A stretch of DNA of 16,629 nt from Larix sibirica. Lineage: Eukaryota; Streptophyta; Pinopsida; Pinales; Pinaceae. The stretch lies in NCBI GenBank assembly GCA_004151065.3, contig NWUY0300036816.1, positions 1 through 16,629 of the forward strand, given 5' to 3'. Position 1 is the first letter of the stretch; each line of letters begins with the position of its first letter. Positions 8,244 to 16,629 of the stretch are shown here, in pieces. Under the pieces are notes generated by a model, which made no database searches, was not told the origin of the DNA, and saw only the letters and a list, made by a program, of their open reading frames with translations. The position numbers and the translations under genes were made by a program.

Positions 8244-9574
8244 CATTGGTGCATATGAAGATATTTATTTTTTTCAAAATTTGAATATTTTATGTATTTT
8301 TATTCCATGGTTTTAATATTGGTTTTTTGGCTAGTGCCAGTTTGTTTCCACTTCAGTTCGTAATTTTGGAAATTGGTTTTGGTCTTGATAACTTCGATAC
8401 AAAGTGTTCCCTCCCATCACCCAAAATCATCATTTTGACTTGGTTTTCTCTTCCAAAAATTCAATAAACTAGTGATCCTCTTGGTCGTATGCTTTCAAGC
8501 TTTGAAATCAAAGAACCAATATATTGACTTACCTCCCACCTAAGATGCCACAAAATGATGCAGTGCTTGGGGGGTCTGTGATCAAAGTCAGAAAGTGGAA
8601 ACTAACACAGCATACAACAAAACTACAAATGAATAAATTTAAACAGGCATTTCATACATGATCTATTATCACATTAAAATTTACAACACATGCTTTTAAC
8701 AAGAAACCTTTGCAACTTTATTGAGTCAATGGCCAATGCTTGCAGGCCTCATTCATTCACAAAGTCTATGCATAGGTCTTTAGATCCCATAGAAACCGAA
8801 ACTGCAAAAAACACAAATCAATACAGAGCCAAAGGCCTTTTTTTCATTCACAAACTTTAATTTCACATGTGCCATATGAATGGAACGGATGACCTTTCTC
8901 AATCACTTATTTCCTCTATGAAACAATCCTTGTAGGAAGATAAAAACTCTTTCAAATGATTCATTGGCATTCAGTCCATGCATGTTTGGAATCCATATCA
9001 TGCAAGGAGACATTCTTGCTCTAGCAAGTACCTATAGTTGATAGTTGGTTTATCACTGTAATAGGAGTATTTGTTTTATGCTTGTGCTCATTGGATCTGG
9101 CCTTCCAACTACCCAATTGTTCAAATTCAACATTTCATATTCCAAGGGTTTCTAAATATTCACTAAGGATGTTGAATTTGCATTAATTTCTCAAAATTTC
9201 AAGTATGTATTTAAAAACAGGTTACAAATCTGCGTGAGAAGGCTAAGAAAAATGCATGCCAAAACTTGATGTTTGATGATATTGGCATGCATGGAGTTTG
9301 TTTTGCTTAGCATTTGACCAATGCCTTGTACATTCATGGAATGGGAACCCATCACTAAGGGTTTCCCAAAGATTAAGAAGTGCTAGTAATTGTTCTTCAC
9401 CCCTGTGAGCATCACCCGATGCAATGAGAGCTAAGTGGACTATTCAAAACCATGAAAAATTGGTTAGTTGTGACTATACTCAAGGTATATGGGTCATATC
9501 TTAATGACTTACACAATGTAGATAATCCCAAAAATAATTATATATCATATGTTGGATTGCGAAAACCCATATAT
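8244..9574. other. gap with no firm gene; two weak exon candidates on the minus strand
   Basis: Nothing here can be assigned to a family. Two minus-strand stretches have good splice signals. 8533-8575 is bounded by a pyrimidine-rich acceptor ending cacag and a perfect donor gtaagt; one frame is closed by a stop and the others read PPSTASFCGILGG or an alternative. 8749-8801 follows an acceptor ttttttgcag and in one frame reads SVSMGSKDLCIDFVNE then TGA, which could be a terminal exon of the acidic gene upstream at 9575-10309. Neither has protein evidence. On the plus strand an open stretch after aaaaacag at about 9220 (VTNLREKAKKNACQN) was also noted and not adopted. Confidence 0.25.
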
Positions 9575-10048
9575 TTAAATAAAAAGAGTCAAGGGAACTC
9601 TAATTGAATAGTTCATAAGGCACGNGCTTAGAAAAAATGATGAACGAGAAAAACTATTTCTATTCTCAGATTCCCTTAATAGCTCATCAAAGTAGCCCTT
9701 ATCTGCCGCTATGGAATTCTCATTATTTCTGAATTCATGCATACTGTCCTCGTGATCAATATCTGCAGCACTTTCTACTTCACTTCTAGTATTACTGTTT
9801 ATGCCTTCATTTCTGTTCTCATCTAGATCTGCAATTTCATTCATAAGATTTGTGTGTTCATCTTTGATTTCCTTGAATTGATCCACCTCTTGAATATCTC
9901 CCATGTGCAATGTCTTATTTGCATCCTTTAATTCATAATTTTCTTCAGGCTCCCCCATCCTTTCATGTAAACTCGTGCATTCCTCAACAGCAGTTTCCTC
10001 TTGCTTTCTCTGGGATGATGGCCTATATCCTCCTGTGCTTTGAGCCTC
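9575..10048 (-). CDS. unrecognised acidic protein, second visible exon
   Basis: The acceptor ttttttcacag ends at 10049 and the exon opens EAQSTGGYRPSSQRKQEE in phase 0. The next 110 or so residues are very rich in Glu, Asp and Asn (for example KDANKTLHMGDIQEVDQ, NEIADLDENRNEG, ADIDHEDSMHEFRNNE), with no predicted fold, membrane segment or signal peptide. The frame stays open through RESENRNSFSRSS; an ambiguous base (N) at 9624 falls in the last part, and a TAA closes it at 9575-9577. The true exon may end earlier at a donor I cannot fix. It joins in frame to 10166-10309. Composition resembles the disordered tails of nuclear proteins, and it might be the C-terminal tail of the PHD gene, but I do not recognise it. 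Confidence 0.55.
   Translation of the reverse strand, partial: EAQSTGGYRPSSQRKQEETAVEECTSLHERMGEPEENYELKDANKTLHMGDIQEVDQFKEIKDEHTNLMNEIADLDENRNEGINSNTRSEVESAADIDHEDSMHEFRNNENSIAADKGYFDELLRESENRNSFSRSSFFLSXCLMNYSIRVPLTLFI
9624..9624. other. ambiguous base (N)
   Basis: The single undetermined base of the window lies near the end of the acidic exon. It marks a position that the assembly or a polishing step could not settle. Confidence 0.99.
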
Positions 10049-10165
10049 CTGTGAAAAAAAAAGAGTTTAAGGTTATATAGCTACGTATCTGTGATTCTGT
10101 ACATTATAGATGAAACCAAAATTTCTCAAAATTTAAAAGGGTACTCTATTAACACTGGATGTCAC

Positions 10166-10309
10166 CTCAGATGTCTGATGGCTATCTTTCTCCAAGTTTT
10201 TTTGAGCAGATGGATGATTCTCAACGTCTTTATCAATAGAAATTGCAGTATTGATCTGAGTTTTCTCACTAAGTTCAGGAGTATTATAAGACTTTGTCCA
10301 GCACTCAAA
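10166..10309 (-). CDS. unrecognised acidic protein, first visible exon
   Basis: On the minus strand the open frame reads FECWTKSYNTPELSEKTQ, then INTAISIDKDVENHPSAQ, then KNLEKDSHQTSE, and ends at a donor gtgaca (10165). Splicing over a 117-bp intron to the acceptor at 10049 keeps phase 0 and joins to EAQSTGGY. 144 bases make exactly 48 codons. An acceptor-like ggcag sits at 10310-10314, but this is also where the Copia fragment begins, so the natural 5' border may have been destroyed. No domain is seen: hydrophilic, acidic, Ser/Thr/Asn-rich. The two-exon join with canonical borders and no stop in 174 codons up to 9625 argues for a real gene. Confidence 0.5.
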
Positions 10310-10320
10310 CTGCCGGTGCT

Positions 10321-11287
10321 TTTGGGTGGCCTTTATCGGTTACTAGCATATTTGATGAAGCATGTGCCTTTGTTGCATATTAGTGAATCTTTGTGAGCAT
10401 AGGCACAGACGATTAAGTCACTTGAATTATGGAGCCTTGCTTCTTTTGAAGGACATGGTGGTGGGGCTATTGAATTTAATGGTAGAGAGGACAAGAGTGT
10501 GCAAGGGATGTCCACTTGACAAACATGCCAACACTAATTTCCCAAGTAGTGAACATAGATCGAGGAGGGATTTTTTGATTTGGTACATTCAGATATATGT
10601 GGACCTATGCCATCGGCCTCGTTGATAGGTAATATCTATTACCTTTCTTTTCTTGTTGATTCTTTTAGGAAAACCTGGATTCATTTTCTGAAAACCAAGG
10701 ATGAGGTTTTCAACAAGGTCCAAGATTTTGTGGATAATCGGATAAGTAAGAAGATGAAGCTAATGAAATCTAATAATAGAGGAGAGTATACCTTCGAGGA
10801 GTTTGATTCCTTTTGTAAAGAAGCATTGATCAAAAGGCACTTCACAATGCCTTACATCTCGCGACAAAATGGGTTGGTTGAAAGAAAGAACAAGTCCTTT
10901 GTTGAGATAGCTAGGTTATGGTTCATGACCTAGATTAGATTTGTTGATGTTTCTTTGGCCAAAAGATTGCATTACAACTGTCGACATCCTAAAGAAGTGT
11001 CCTCACAAGGTATTGAAGGCCAAAATAGTAGAGGAAGCTTTCGCTAGTGAGAAACCCCAAGTGTCAAACTTTTGTGTTTTTTGTTGTCCTATATGTATTC
11101 ATGTTCTCGAGGAAAAAAACTAAATGGAACCCTCAAGAGTGAAGGTTGTTTTTGTTGGATGCAATGAGTCCTTTGAGGCCTATAGAGTCTACATTTTGTC
11201 ATAACATAAGGTAATAGTGTGTTGAGATGTGAAGTTTGATGAGGATGCATGTTCCTCACTGTTTCAGGAGCCTCCAATAGAGGTTGA
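10321..11287 (+). pseudogene. Copia-type retrotransposon fragment: GAG-pre-integrase and integrase
   Basis: In order on the plus strand: GGLYRLLAYL then RHRRLSHLNYGALLLLKDM and CKGCPLDKHA (the zinc-binding GAG-pre-integrase region, 10325-10540); a frameshift at the T6 run near 10572; LVHSDICGPMPSASLIGNIY (integrase core with the first catalytic Asp, about 10577-10640); KSNNRGEYTFEEFDSFCKEA (about 10765-10830), where the usual RSDNGGEY has Asn in place of the second catalytic Asp; NGLVERKN with the catalytic Glu kept (about 10868-10890); then KCPHKVLKAK, EKPQVSNF, YRVYI and DVKFDEDA. It stops at EPPIEVE, exactly where the LINE-B tail begins. There are no LTRs, protease, RT or RNase H here. Several stops and two or more frame changes show it is dead. 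Confidence 0.92.
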
Positions 11288-12247
11288 GATAAGATAATTT
11301 TATTAATGTCCAACAAATGACCACAAAAGTAGGTCAACAAGACTAAAAGAATACATTAGTCAAAAGGTACAATGTGTGATTGTGAACTTCTCCTATACAA
11401 GCAAGAAAGATGGATAAACTCTCTAAAAGAGCAGGTAATGTAAAATACAGTGCAACAAAATAAGGTATGCTAAGGTATAAGAGACTTGATGTAGGTTGTG
11501 AACCACCAACCTAAGAGTAAGGCCAAAGCAAGTCCAAAGGAGATGCCATAGTGTTTTGGAGTTGGTGGTCAAAGTCCACGAGGACAGTGGAGGGACAATC
11601 TCCTTGTTTCAATCATCAACAATAGAGAAATCATTGATGCACATGTAGATGATGTCCTTCGATGCCTGGCTAGGGTTGATGGGGCCTGGTGGTATGATCT
11701 TTTGGGGACCTAGGAGTGAGGGAGCCTTGCTCTTCTAATATTCGAGGCTTTGGAAGAGAAGCTTGGAATGGATGATTGACTGCTCTAGAAGTAGGGCATC
11801 TAGTGTTGAGGCTATCTAGATCTAGTTTTGATTTGAGGATATCTGGATGTGCGTTTTTTTGCTGGTATGCCTAGAGGGGTGGGTGTTGCACAGCACGAGG
11901 TCCTTGAGGTCTGGAGCAACTCCTCCTCCAGGGCCTCAAGGAAGTTGGTCTGGGGCTAGAGAGTCCTGGTCTCACAGAATAAGGCCTTGATGGATTCATA
12001 AGGGGATGATGGGTATACCTTGGCTTCTTGTTGCCTCGGCTCATTGAGACAACTTATAAGTAGGAGGTGATCTATTTGATAGGATCCATTCTAGTCAACA
12101 AATGGGGAGTCATGGATTTGTGCCTGGTAGTCTTTCTTATGAAGACAGTGAAACAATGTTGATCATTGTATTGGAAGAATGTGGTTAGGGATCTACTTGT
12201 CCCTTGAAAAAGGTAGTGAGATTGCTCTCTGATCTCATAATATAAGC
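11288..12247 (-). mobile_element. non-LTR retrotransposon (LINE-B), 3' part
   Basis: It belongs to the same family as LINE-A1 but is clearly diverged. On the minus strand the 5' edge is the hAT terminus at 12248. The C-terminal protein remnant LYYEIREQSHYLFQGTSRSL and then QYNDQHCFTVFIRKTTRH (about 12060-12245) matches LINE-A1's PLYYEIHGFHCPFQ and RCLDLYLQE segment by segment. It ends in the same 50-base terminus and GATAA tail at 11287-11336. The rest (about 11340-12050) is 3' untranslated sequence that aligns poorly with LINE-A1. It inserted into the Copia fragment, whose frame breaks at 11287; the GAT at the border suggests microhomology. Confidence 0.82.
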
Positions 12248-13075
12248 CAATGTTTTAAAACTTGGATTTGGACTTGACATCGACCGACGGTGAACTTGGA
12301 CTCAGACTCGGACTCGGCAATGAATCGGTAATGACTCGGCCGATTTGAATTTAATGACTCAGTTACTAAAAAACACATAAAATATTTTATTTTAAAGAGA
12401 AAAATTATTTCAAGTCCTCTCAGCTCAATCCTCACTCCTAAGTCCTCTCAACCAACTTCACACTCCATTGTTCAGTGAATTATTAGTTCAACAATCTTCA
12501 ACTACAATCTGCAATAGCAACTTCAAACTTTCAAAGTTCACAGTCACACTCTAATGTGGGCTGACGACTAGGACTGGGCATTCAAACGTTCACTTCACTC
12601 AGCAGTCGCACTGTTCGCTGGCACATGCCACAGTCTAGAATCCACTGATGGCTCGGGATGAGTCGCTGACCACTCGGATTGTTCGCTAAGCGCTTGAGAA
12701 TTCCTACTGTCACAACCAAAATGATGAATGATCACAATGGGGGCTAGAGAGGGGGGCGGGGCATCATTTTATAGGGGTATGGGGTTAGTGTTAGGTAAGA
12801 TTTAGATATAAATTAAAAAAAAAAATTGTTTCCATTTTCCTGCTGACTTTGCAGACCCACAAACACGGCAGATCAGGTAACTCGCCCGAGTCAAGCAATC
12901 AATCGCCCAAGTCGATCGATCCGTCATCAACTCACCCGAGTCATTAAATAAATCGGTTGACTCAGTCATTAACTCGCCCCCCGTCCCGATTTAACTGTCG
13001 ACTCAACTCATTCTAGGGTCGACTTGGACAACCCAGCTGCGTCCAAGTACGAGTCGACCGAGTTTTAAAACATTG
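12248..13075. mobile_element. chimeric hAT-like element (hAT-B left end joined to hAT-A body)
   Basis: The left end, CAATGTTTTAAAACTTGG, differs from hAT-A by one base in the TIR and carries 34 extra bases of ACTTGG-like repeats before the shared GGACTCAGACTCGG. From there to 12381 it differs from hAT-A at seven sites. From 12382 to the right end it is identical by eye. The right flank is AATGGAAC, as in hAT-A, but the left flank is ATATAAGC (12240-12247), so there is no target duplication. On the minus strand the YYEI codons of the LINE C-terminus occur on both sides: YYEIHGFH before it (LINE-A1 copy) and YYEIREQ after it (LINE-B). This is a junction between two separate insertions. Confidence 0.85.
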
Positions 13076-13083
13076 AATGGAAC

Positions 13084-15243
13084 CCGTGGATCTCATAGTA
13101 GAGGGGGCACTGAAAGATGAAGTGCTCCTCTATCTCAACTCTCAAAGGTGCCAAACCTAGTAGATCCTATCTAATCGTTCAATCCAGTGATCTATCTCTA
13201 CCCTGAGACGATGGGAGCCCTCTCTAAATTGGCCTAAAGGAATACAAAGGGCGTGTGCCCAATTGCAGAGTGTGTACTAGGGTCTAACAATGAGACCGTG
13301 CCTCAGATCCATGAAGTGTGCAAGTAGAAGGCCATCTTTGGACGTAAGCCACCTAGAGGGTTGATCCAACTAGCATGCACATGCTGTCTATAAATGTCGC
13401 CTCTAGTGATTATGTTCATCTCCTACCTAGCAGGTAAGAGGCAACCAGGTGCACCCAAGGAATACCTAAATGGAGGAAGTCAATCCATTGCAACACCAAC
13501 TAATGCCAGAAGATATACAACCCCTGCATAACAATACCTACTGTGGCTTGAAGGGATAACCGAGGTAATGGGCTCTTATAAAAAATAGACCAAATACAAG
13601 TGTCAATCTCACCCTTTCCCTAAGTCGGTAAAGCTCCAAAGTCAATGTAAGAGAGAGAGACAAGGTTGACCATAATCTCAAGTCGAAAAGGTCGGGCACC
13701 GAACTCTGTAGTAAAATGGACTAAGGTATTGATTGTTTGCATATGAAGATGCGACGGAGGAGGAGGATCTACACTCTCTATTGAGGCCCAATTACAATCC
13801 AATAAACAAGGCCCCAAACCTCTGAGCCATGGAGGATTGGGTTGGATGAGAGTGTCCATGAGAGACGTCTTGGATGAAATGTCCTAAAAATGGAGTTTGT
13901 TGCACTGTCTCTCGAGAAGGGATAGGATTCGTATCCTTTGTTGATGCGGGGTTAAAGGGAATGCCGCAGATTAAAACAATGTCCTGTGAATTGTACCCCC
14001 AAATAGGTATAGGTGCTAGTGATCTCAATCTCGTCCCCTCTAAAAATGAAATGAAAATCAGTAAGTAATCTCTTTGACCCATTGAAGATCATAACCTTGG
14101 TTTTACCCAAGTTGATCGTCAACTGACAAAGATCACAAAAGAGGTCCAAGGTGTCTAGTTGTCTCTGCAACCCCTCTAGAGATGAGGCCAAGAAGACCAC
14201 ATTGTCGGCGAAGATCAAGGCATGGTAGAGAAGGCACCCATCTTCGTCCTGAATGTGCTCCTAAAGAAAGGACTCTAGCTCATCGATGTAGATCCCAAAT
14301 AAAGTGGGGGGTAGCAGACACCCCTACTTCACCCCAATGGTACTCCTGATAAAATATGAAATCTTGTGGGCAGTGCGAAGACGACCAAGAACCGACTCAT
14401 AATCTCATAATGGTAGCTAGAAGGGTCTCGAAAATGAATTTGTTTGATTGAGAATATAAAAGGTCCATTTCTATATGCAATAATAACTTTGATGTCATCC
14501 ACAAAATATATAATAGCAATAACAATGCCAAAGAGCATGCAACCATCATCCAAACTCATGAATTTCAAGATAAGATCCATTAACCCATTTGGGGGGTGGG
14601 GAGCGCCCTGCTCTGGATCCATTTGGGCCTAATCCCTTTGTCTCTCTGAGAATGAGTGGACTGGTGTATAGTTCTGCAACTCCAAACCGGTCTCGACAAA
14701 ACCAATCGATCTCCCAGAGGGGGAAACTGAGGGAAGACTCGAGGTCTCACCACTCTAAGGTCGGAGGTACTCTGGGGCTCTACTCGCCACGTGTTGCTCC
14801 GATCCGACGGATCAATGTAATACACAAAAAGTGTAGGTGTGAAGGAGCACCCATGTTGTATGTCAGTTGTATGTCCTAAGGGAGTAAACATGTCCAACAA
14901 CTCTCTCATATATTCACAACTGTATTAACGATCTCTTCTAGAATGAGAAAGTCTTGAAGTCACTGGAATAATAAATCAATGGGAATCATGGTAAAGGCTT
15001 TGTGGAAGTCAATAAAGCATTTATTAGGTTTTGTTTAATAAATGATAGCCGTGAGAGTCAAAATACAATCTCCTATATAATGATTATCTGTGAAACCACT
15101 TGACACTTCCACAGAGTTGATGTGATTCAACCAGATAAGTAGTTAGAGCATTCAGCACTGTGGCAAACCATTTTTCGGAAGTATGGCCAACAATAGCACT
15201 CCTGTAATTAATAGGACTGCGCTGTCCGTTAGACATGAAGATA
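13084..15243 (-). pseudogene. LINE-A1 and LINE-A2 reverse transcriptase remnants, second copy
   Basis: This is the duplicate of 4761-6920 with the same defects: FADN motif C of A1 at 14201-14212, FVDD of A2 at 14494-14505, and motif A FIDFHKAF at 14993-15016. Because disabling changes are shared, both remnants were already dead when the region was duplicated. The LINE-A1 3' part (3200-3958) is not repeated: its place beyond the hAT is taken by LINE-B. Confidence 0.85.
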
Positions 15244-15458
15244 CATGTACATAGACTATATTAACTTCTAACTCTAAAATATCAAAAGAATGATGGATAA
15301 TACAGTGGTAAAATTGTAACAAATAGCTGTAAATGCTGGTAACTCACAATATACAAATAGTTGAATAAATAGTAATTAGGTTTTACAAATAGATTTTCGA
15401 AACAGAGACAGATTATTAAAAATTGACTGCACCAAAAATTCACCTCTATTTCTTTTAC

Positions 15459-15524
15459 CTCGGGCAAAGCCAAGTATTTTCAATCGTATGCTCTGGGTTG
15501 AATTCAACACAGACAGCATGATAC
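15459..15524 (-). CDS. PHD-finger protein, exon with second half of the PHD (copy 2)
   Basis: Identical to 7136-7201, with the same acceptor and donor, encoding YHAVCVEF through WLCPR. In this copy the sequence downstream on the minus strand is again LINE-A2, then LINE-A1, the chimeric hAT, LINE-B, Copia and finally the acidic exons at 10309-9575. A transcript starting at this copy could in principle splice to those exons. Confidence 0.78.
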
Positions 15525-15747
15525 CTGCACATGAAATCCATACTCTTTAAAAGACTATTTAAAAATATTCAATCCCCAATTAACAAATTAATTCAAAGAA
15601 TGCAATAAGCTGATTGATTTAATCATAGACTATTAGACATGCAAAATGCCGAAAACTGCATACATTAGGTTGTGAATATTCATCGAACACAACCAAAAAG
15701 AACATTCTAAATTGATCAATAAAGGAAAACAAGAATTAGTTCTCGAC

Positions 15748-15860
15748 CAGATATCACATGAGTCACATGCAACAGAAGTATCAAGAGAAGAAGACTCCTC
15801 CTCTTCTGTAGTAACTCCAGACCGTATTCTGCAGCCATCCCCATCCAAACAGACAATTGC
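15748..15860 (-). CDS. PHD-finger protein, exon with first half of the PHD (copy 2)
   Basis: Identical to 7425-7537: AIVCLDGDGC, acidic linker, TSVACDSCDI and a split Trp codon that joins to 15459-15524. It lies 5' (minus strand) of the acidic exons, whereas copy 1 lies 3' of them. Which copy belongs to a working gene cannot be told from the window. The upstream exons would lie beyond 16629. Confidence 0.82.
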
Positions 15861-15972
15861 CTACAAATAAAAATACCGTATAAGAAATCTCAGAGGTATA
15901 AGCTAGAATTTCATGTAATTTTTGTTTATGTGGAAAGAAATTGTACAGACAATTTAATATCTTATGACAGCA

Positions 15973-16566
15973 AACCTGTGTTATTGGAACTGGTAAAACT
16001 GGCCAGTCAGACTGGATTACTGGAGGTTTCTAATCAAAACCGGCCTCCAAAACAGGAATTGACTGGTTTTGGTCTGAACTGATCTTGATTTGGTCTTGAA
16101 CCAATCAGAAACGGTCAAAACCGGTTGGTTCAAAACAAAAAATGGTCAGAACAGGATGGTTTGACCGGTTTTGTACTGGTGCACCTCCTTCCCCAAAGGA
16201 ACCAAAAATAAAATTAAAACACAAAAAACGAAAACCCTACAACTAACCTAAAATCTAATTTTGATCTATTAATGATTCCCCACTTCTATCATGAATGGAC
16301 TTATCTTGGATAACTTGCAACCATTTCCACCATAGAGACATTGGTGTTGGACTTTCAAGGGCATTGAGTCAAGATCTCGAGCATACCCATGCAGAGAATG
16401 TAGAGGATATAAATTCAGATGATAATGTAATTTGATTTAATTGTAGATTATACTACAATTATTTTTGGATATGTGTCGCACTCGGTGACATATTGCCATA
16501 TTCACCCTCACACTGCTATATACATGAGCAAACTTTGCATATTTGGTGTCTAATGGTTTGGATTTA
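15973..16566. repeat. CCGGTT-rich repeat, second copy, cut at its right side
   Basis: Duplicate of 7650-8243. It is cut at 16566, where an unrelated sequence starts, so the right part of the supposed element (present in copy 1 at about 8310-8390) is not seen here. Confidence 0.35.
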
Positions 16567-16629
16567 TGCTGTTGGGAGCGAGAAGCGGGAGTGGGAGCGG
16601 AGTGAAAAGCAAAATTTTCAAAAGCTCCC
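16567..16629. mobile_element. start of another repeat-rich element (GGGAGC motifs), cut by the window end
   Basis: The sequence departs from the repeat after GGATTTA and reads tgctgttgggagcgagaag, followed by three more GGGAGC/GGGAGT-type units. The last 37 bases begin GGGAGC and end GCTCCC, so they could fold as a hairpin. Clusters of such short G-rich motifs are typical of the ends of non-autonomous plant DNA transposons, and an insertion here would explain why the repeat stops. Only one border is visible, so neither the family nor a target duplication can be given. Confidence 0.4.

Larger units (their letters stand above)
12248..16566. repeat. large direct repeat, copy 2
   Basis: This is the copy of 3959-8243 at offset 8323, containing the hAT body, LINE-A1 (from the hAT border to about 14438), LINE-A2 (about 14439-15243) with its 233-bp insertion (14578-14810), the PHD exon pair, and the CCGGTT-rich repeat up to the point where a new sequence starts at 16567. 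Every open frame in one copy has an identical counterpart in the other. The 4056 bases between the copies (8244 to about 12299) are not repeated within the window. Confidence 0.95.

Noticed and set aside
9220-9310. Possible plus-strand exon after aaaaacag reading VTNLREKAKKNACQN
   Set aside because: A single open stretch of about 30 codons with a mediocre acceptor, no clear donor and no recognised family.
10091-10396. 101-codon plus-strand frame
   Set aside because: Mostly antisense to the acidic exon 10166-10309 and its intron; only its last part overlaps the Copia fragment, which is listed separately.
12235-12435. 66-codon minus-strand frame containing an ESESESKF run
   Set aside because: It is the translated subterminal repeat of the hAT element, without coding meaning.
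1-16629. CRISPR-like array, tRNA, rRNA or a defence or biosynthetic cluster
   Set aside because: There are no regularly spaced short direct repeats, no cloverleaf or rRNA sequence was recognised, and the coding content is plant exons and transposon remnants.

Overview
The window is nuclear DNA from a land plant, most likely a seed plant with a repeat-rich genome. The evidence is short coding exons with GT-AG introns, plant-type gene fragments (UDP-GlcNAc pyrophosphorylase, a PHD-finger protein), and layers of nested, decayed hAT, LINE and Copia elements. I cannot name the species. No bacterial-style operon, CRISPR array, rRNA or tRNA is visible.

Layout. 1-514 (minus) is a broken hAT-type (DUF659) transposase cut by the window edge. 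1158-2024 (plus) holds four consecutive, open internal exons of UDP-N-acetylglucosamine pyrophosphorylase; the exons before and after are not in the window. 2025-3199 has no recognisable gene. 3200 to about 6920 (minus) is a stack of non-LTR retrotransposon remnants, split at 3959-4752 by a 794-bp hAT-like element with an 18-bp terminal inverted repeat (TIR) and an 8-bp target-site duplication (TSD). 7136-7537 (minus) carries two exons of a C4HC3 PHD finger. About 7650-8243 is a CCGGTT-rich repeat. 8244-9574 is largely featureless. 9575-10309 (minus) holds two joined exons of an acidic protein I do not recognise. 10321-11287 (plus) is a dead Copia integrase fragment, cut by the 3' end of a second LINE (11288-12247, minus).

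The main result is a large direct repeat: 12248-16566 is a second copy of 3959-8243 at a constant offset of 8323 bp, including the LINE remnants and both PHD exons. Within the hAT element the first 82 aligned bases differ at seven sites. From 4059 onward I found one difference in about 4.18 kb. The left end of the second hAT copy also has a different flank and no matching TSD. This mosaic is what recombination between two hAT copies would leave, and it predicts an 8.3-kb tandem duplication whose second unit is interrupted at 16567 by another element. A false duplication in the assembly is the main alternative.

I found no sign of a new biochemical system. The interest lies in transposon-driven rearrangement and in what it did to the host exons. 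All comparisons were made by eye.
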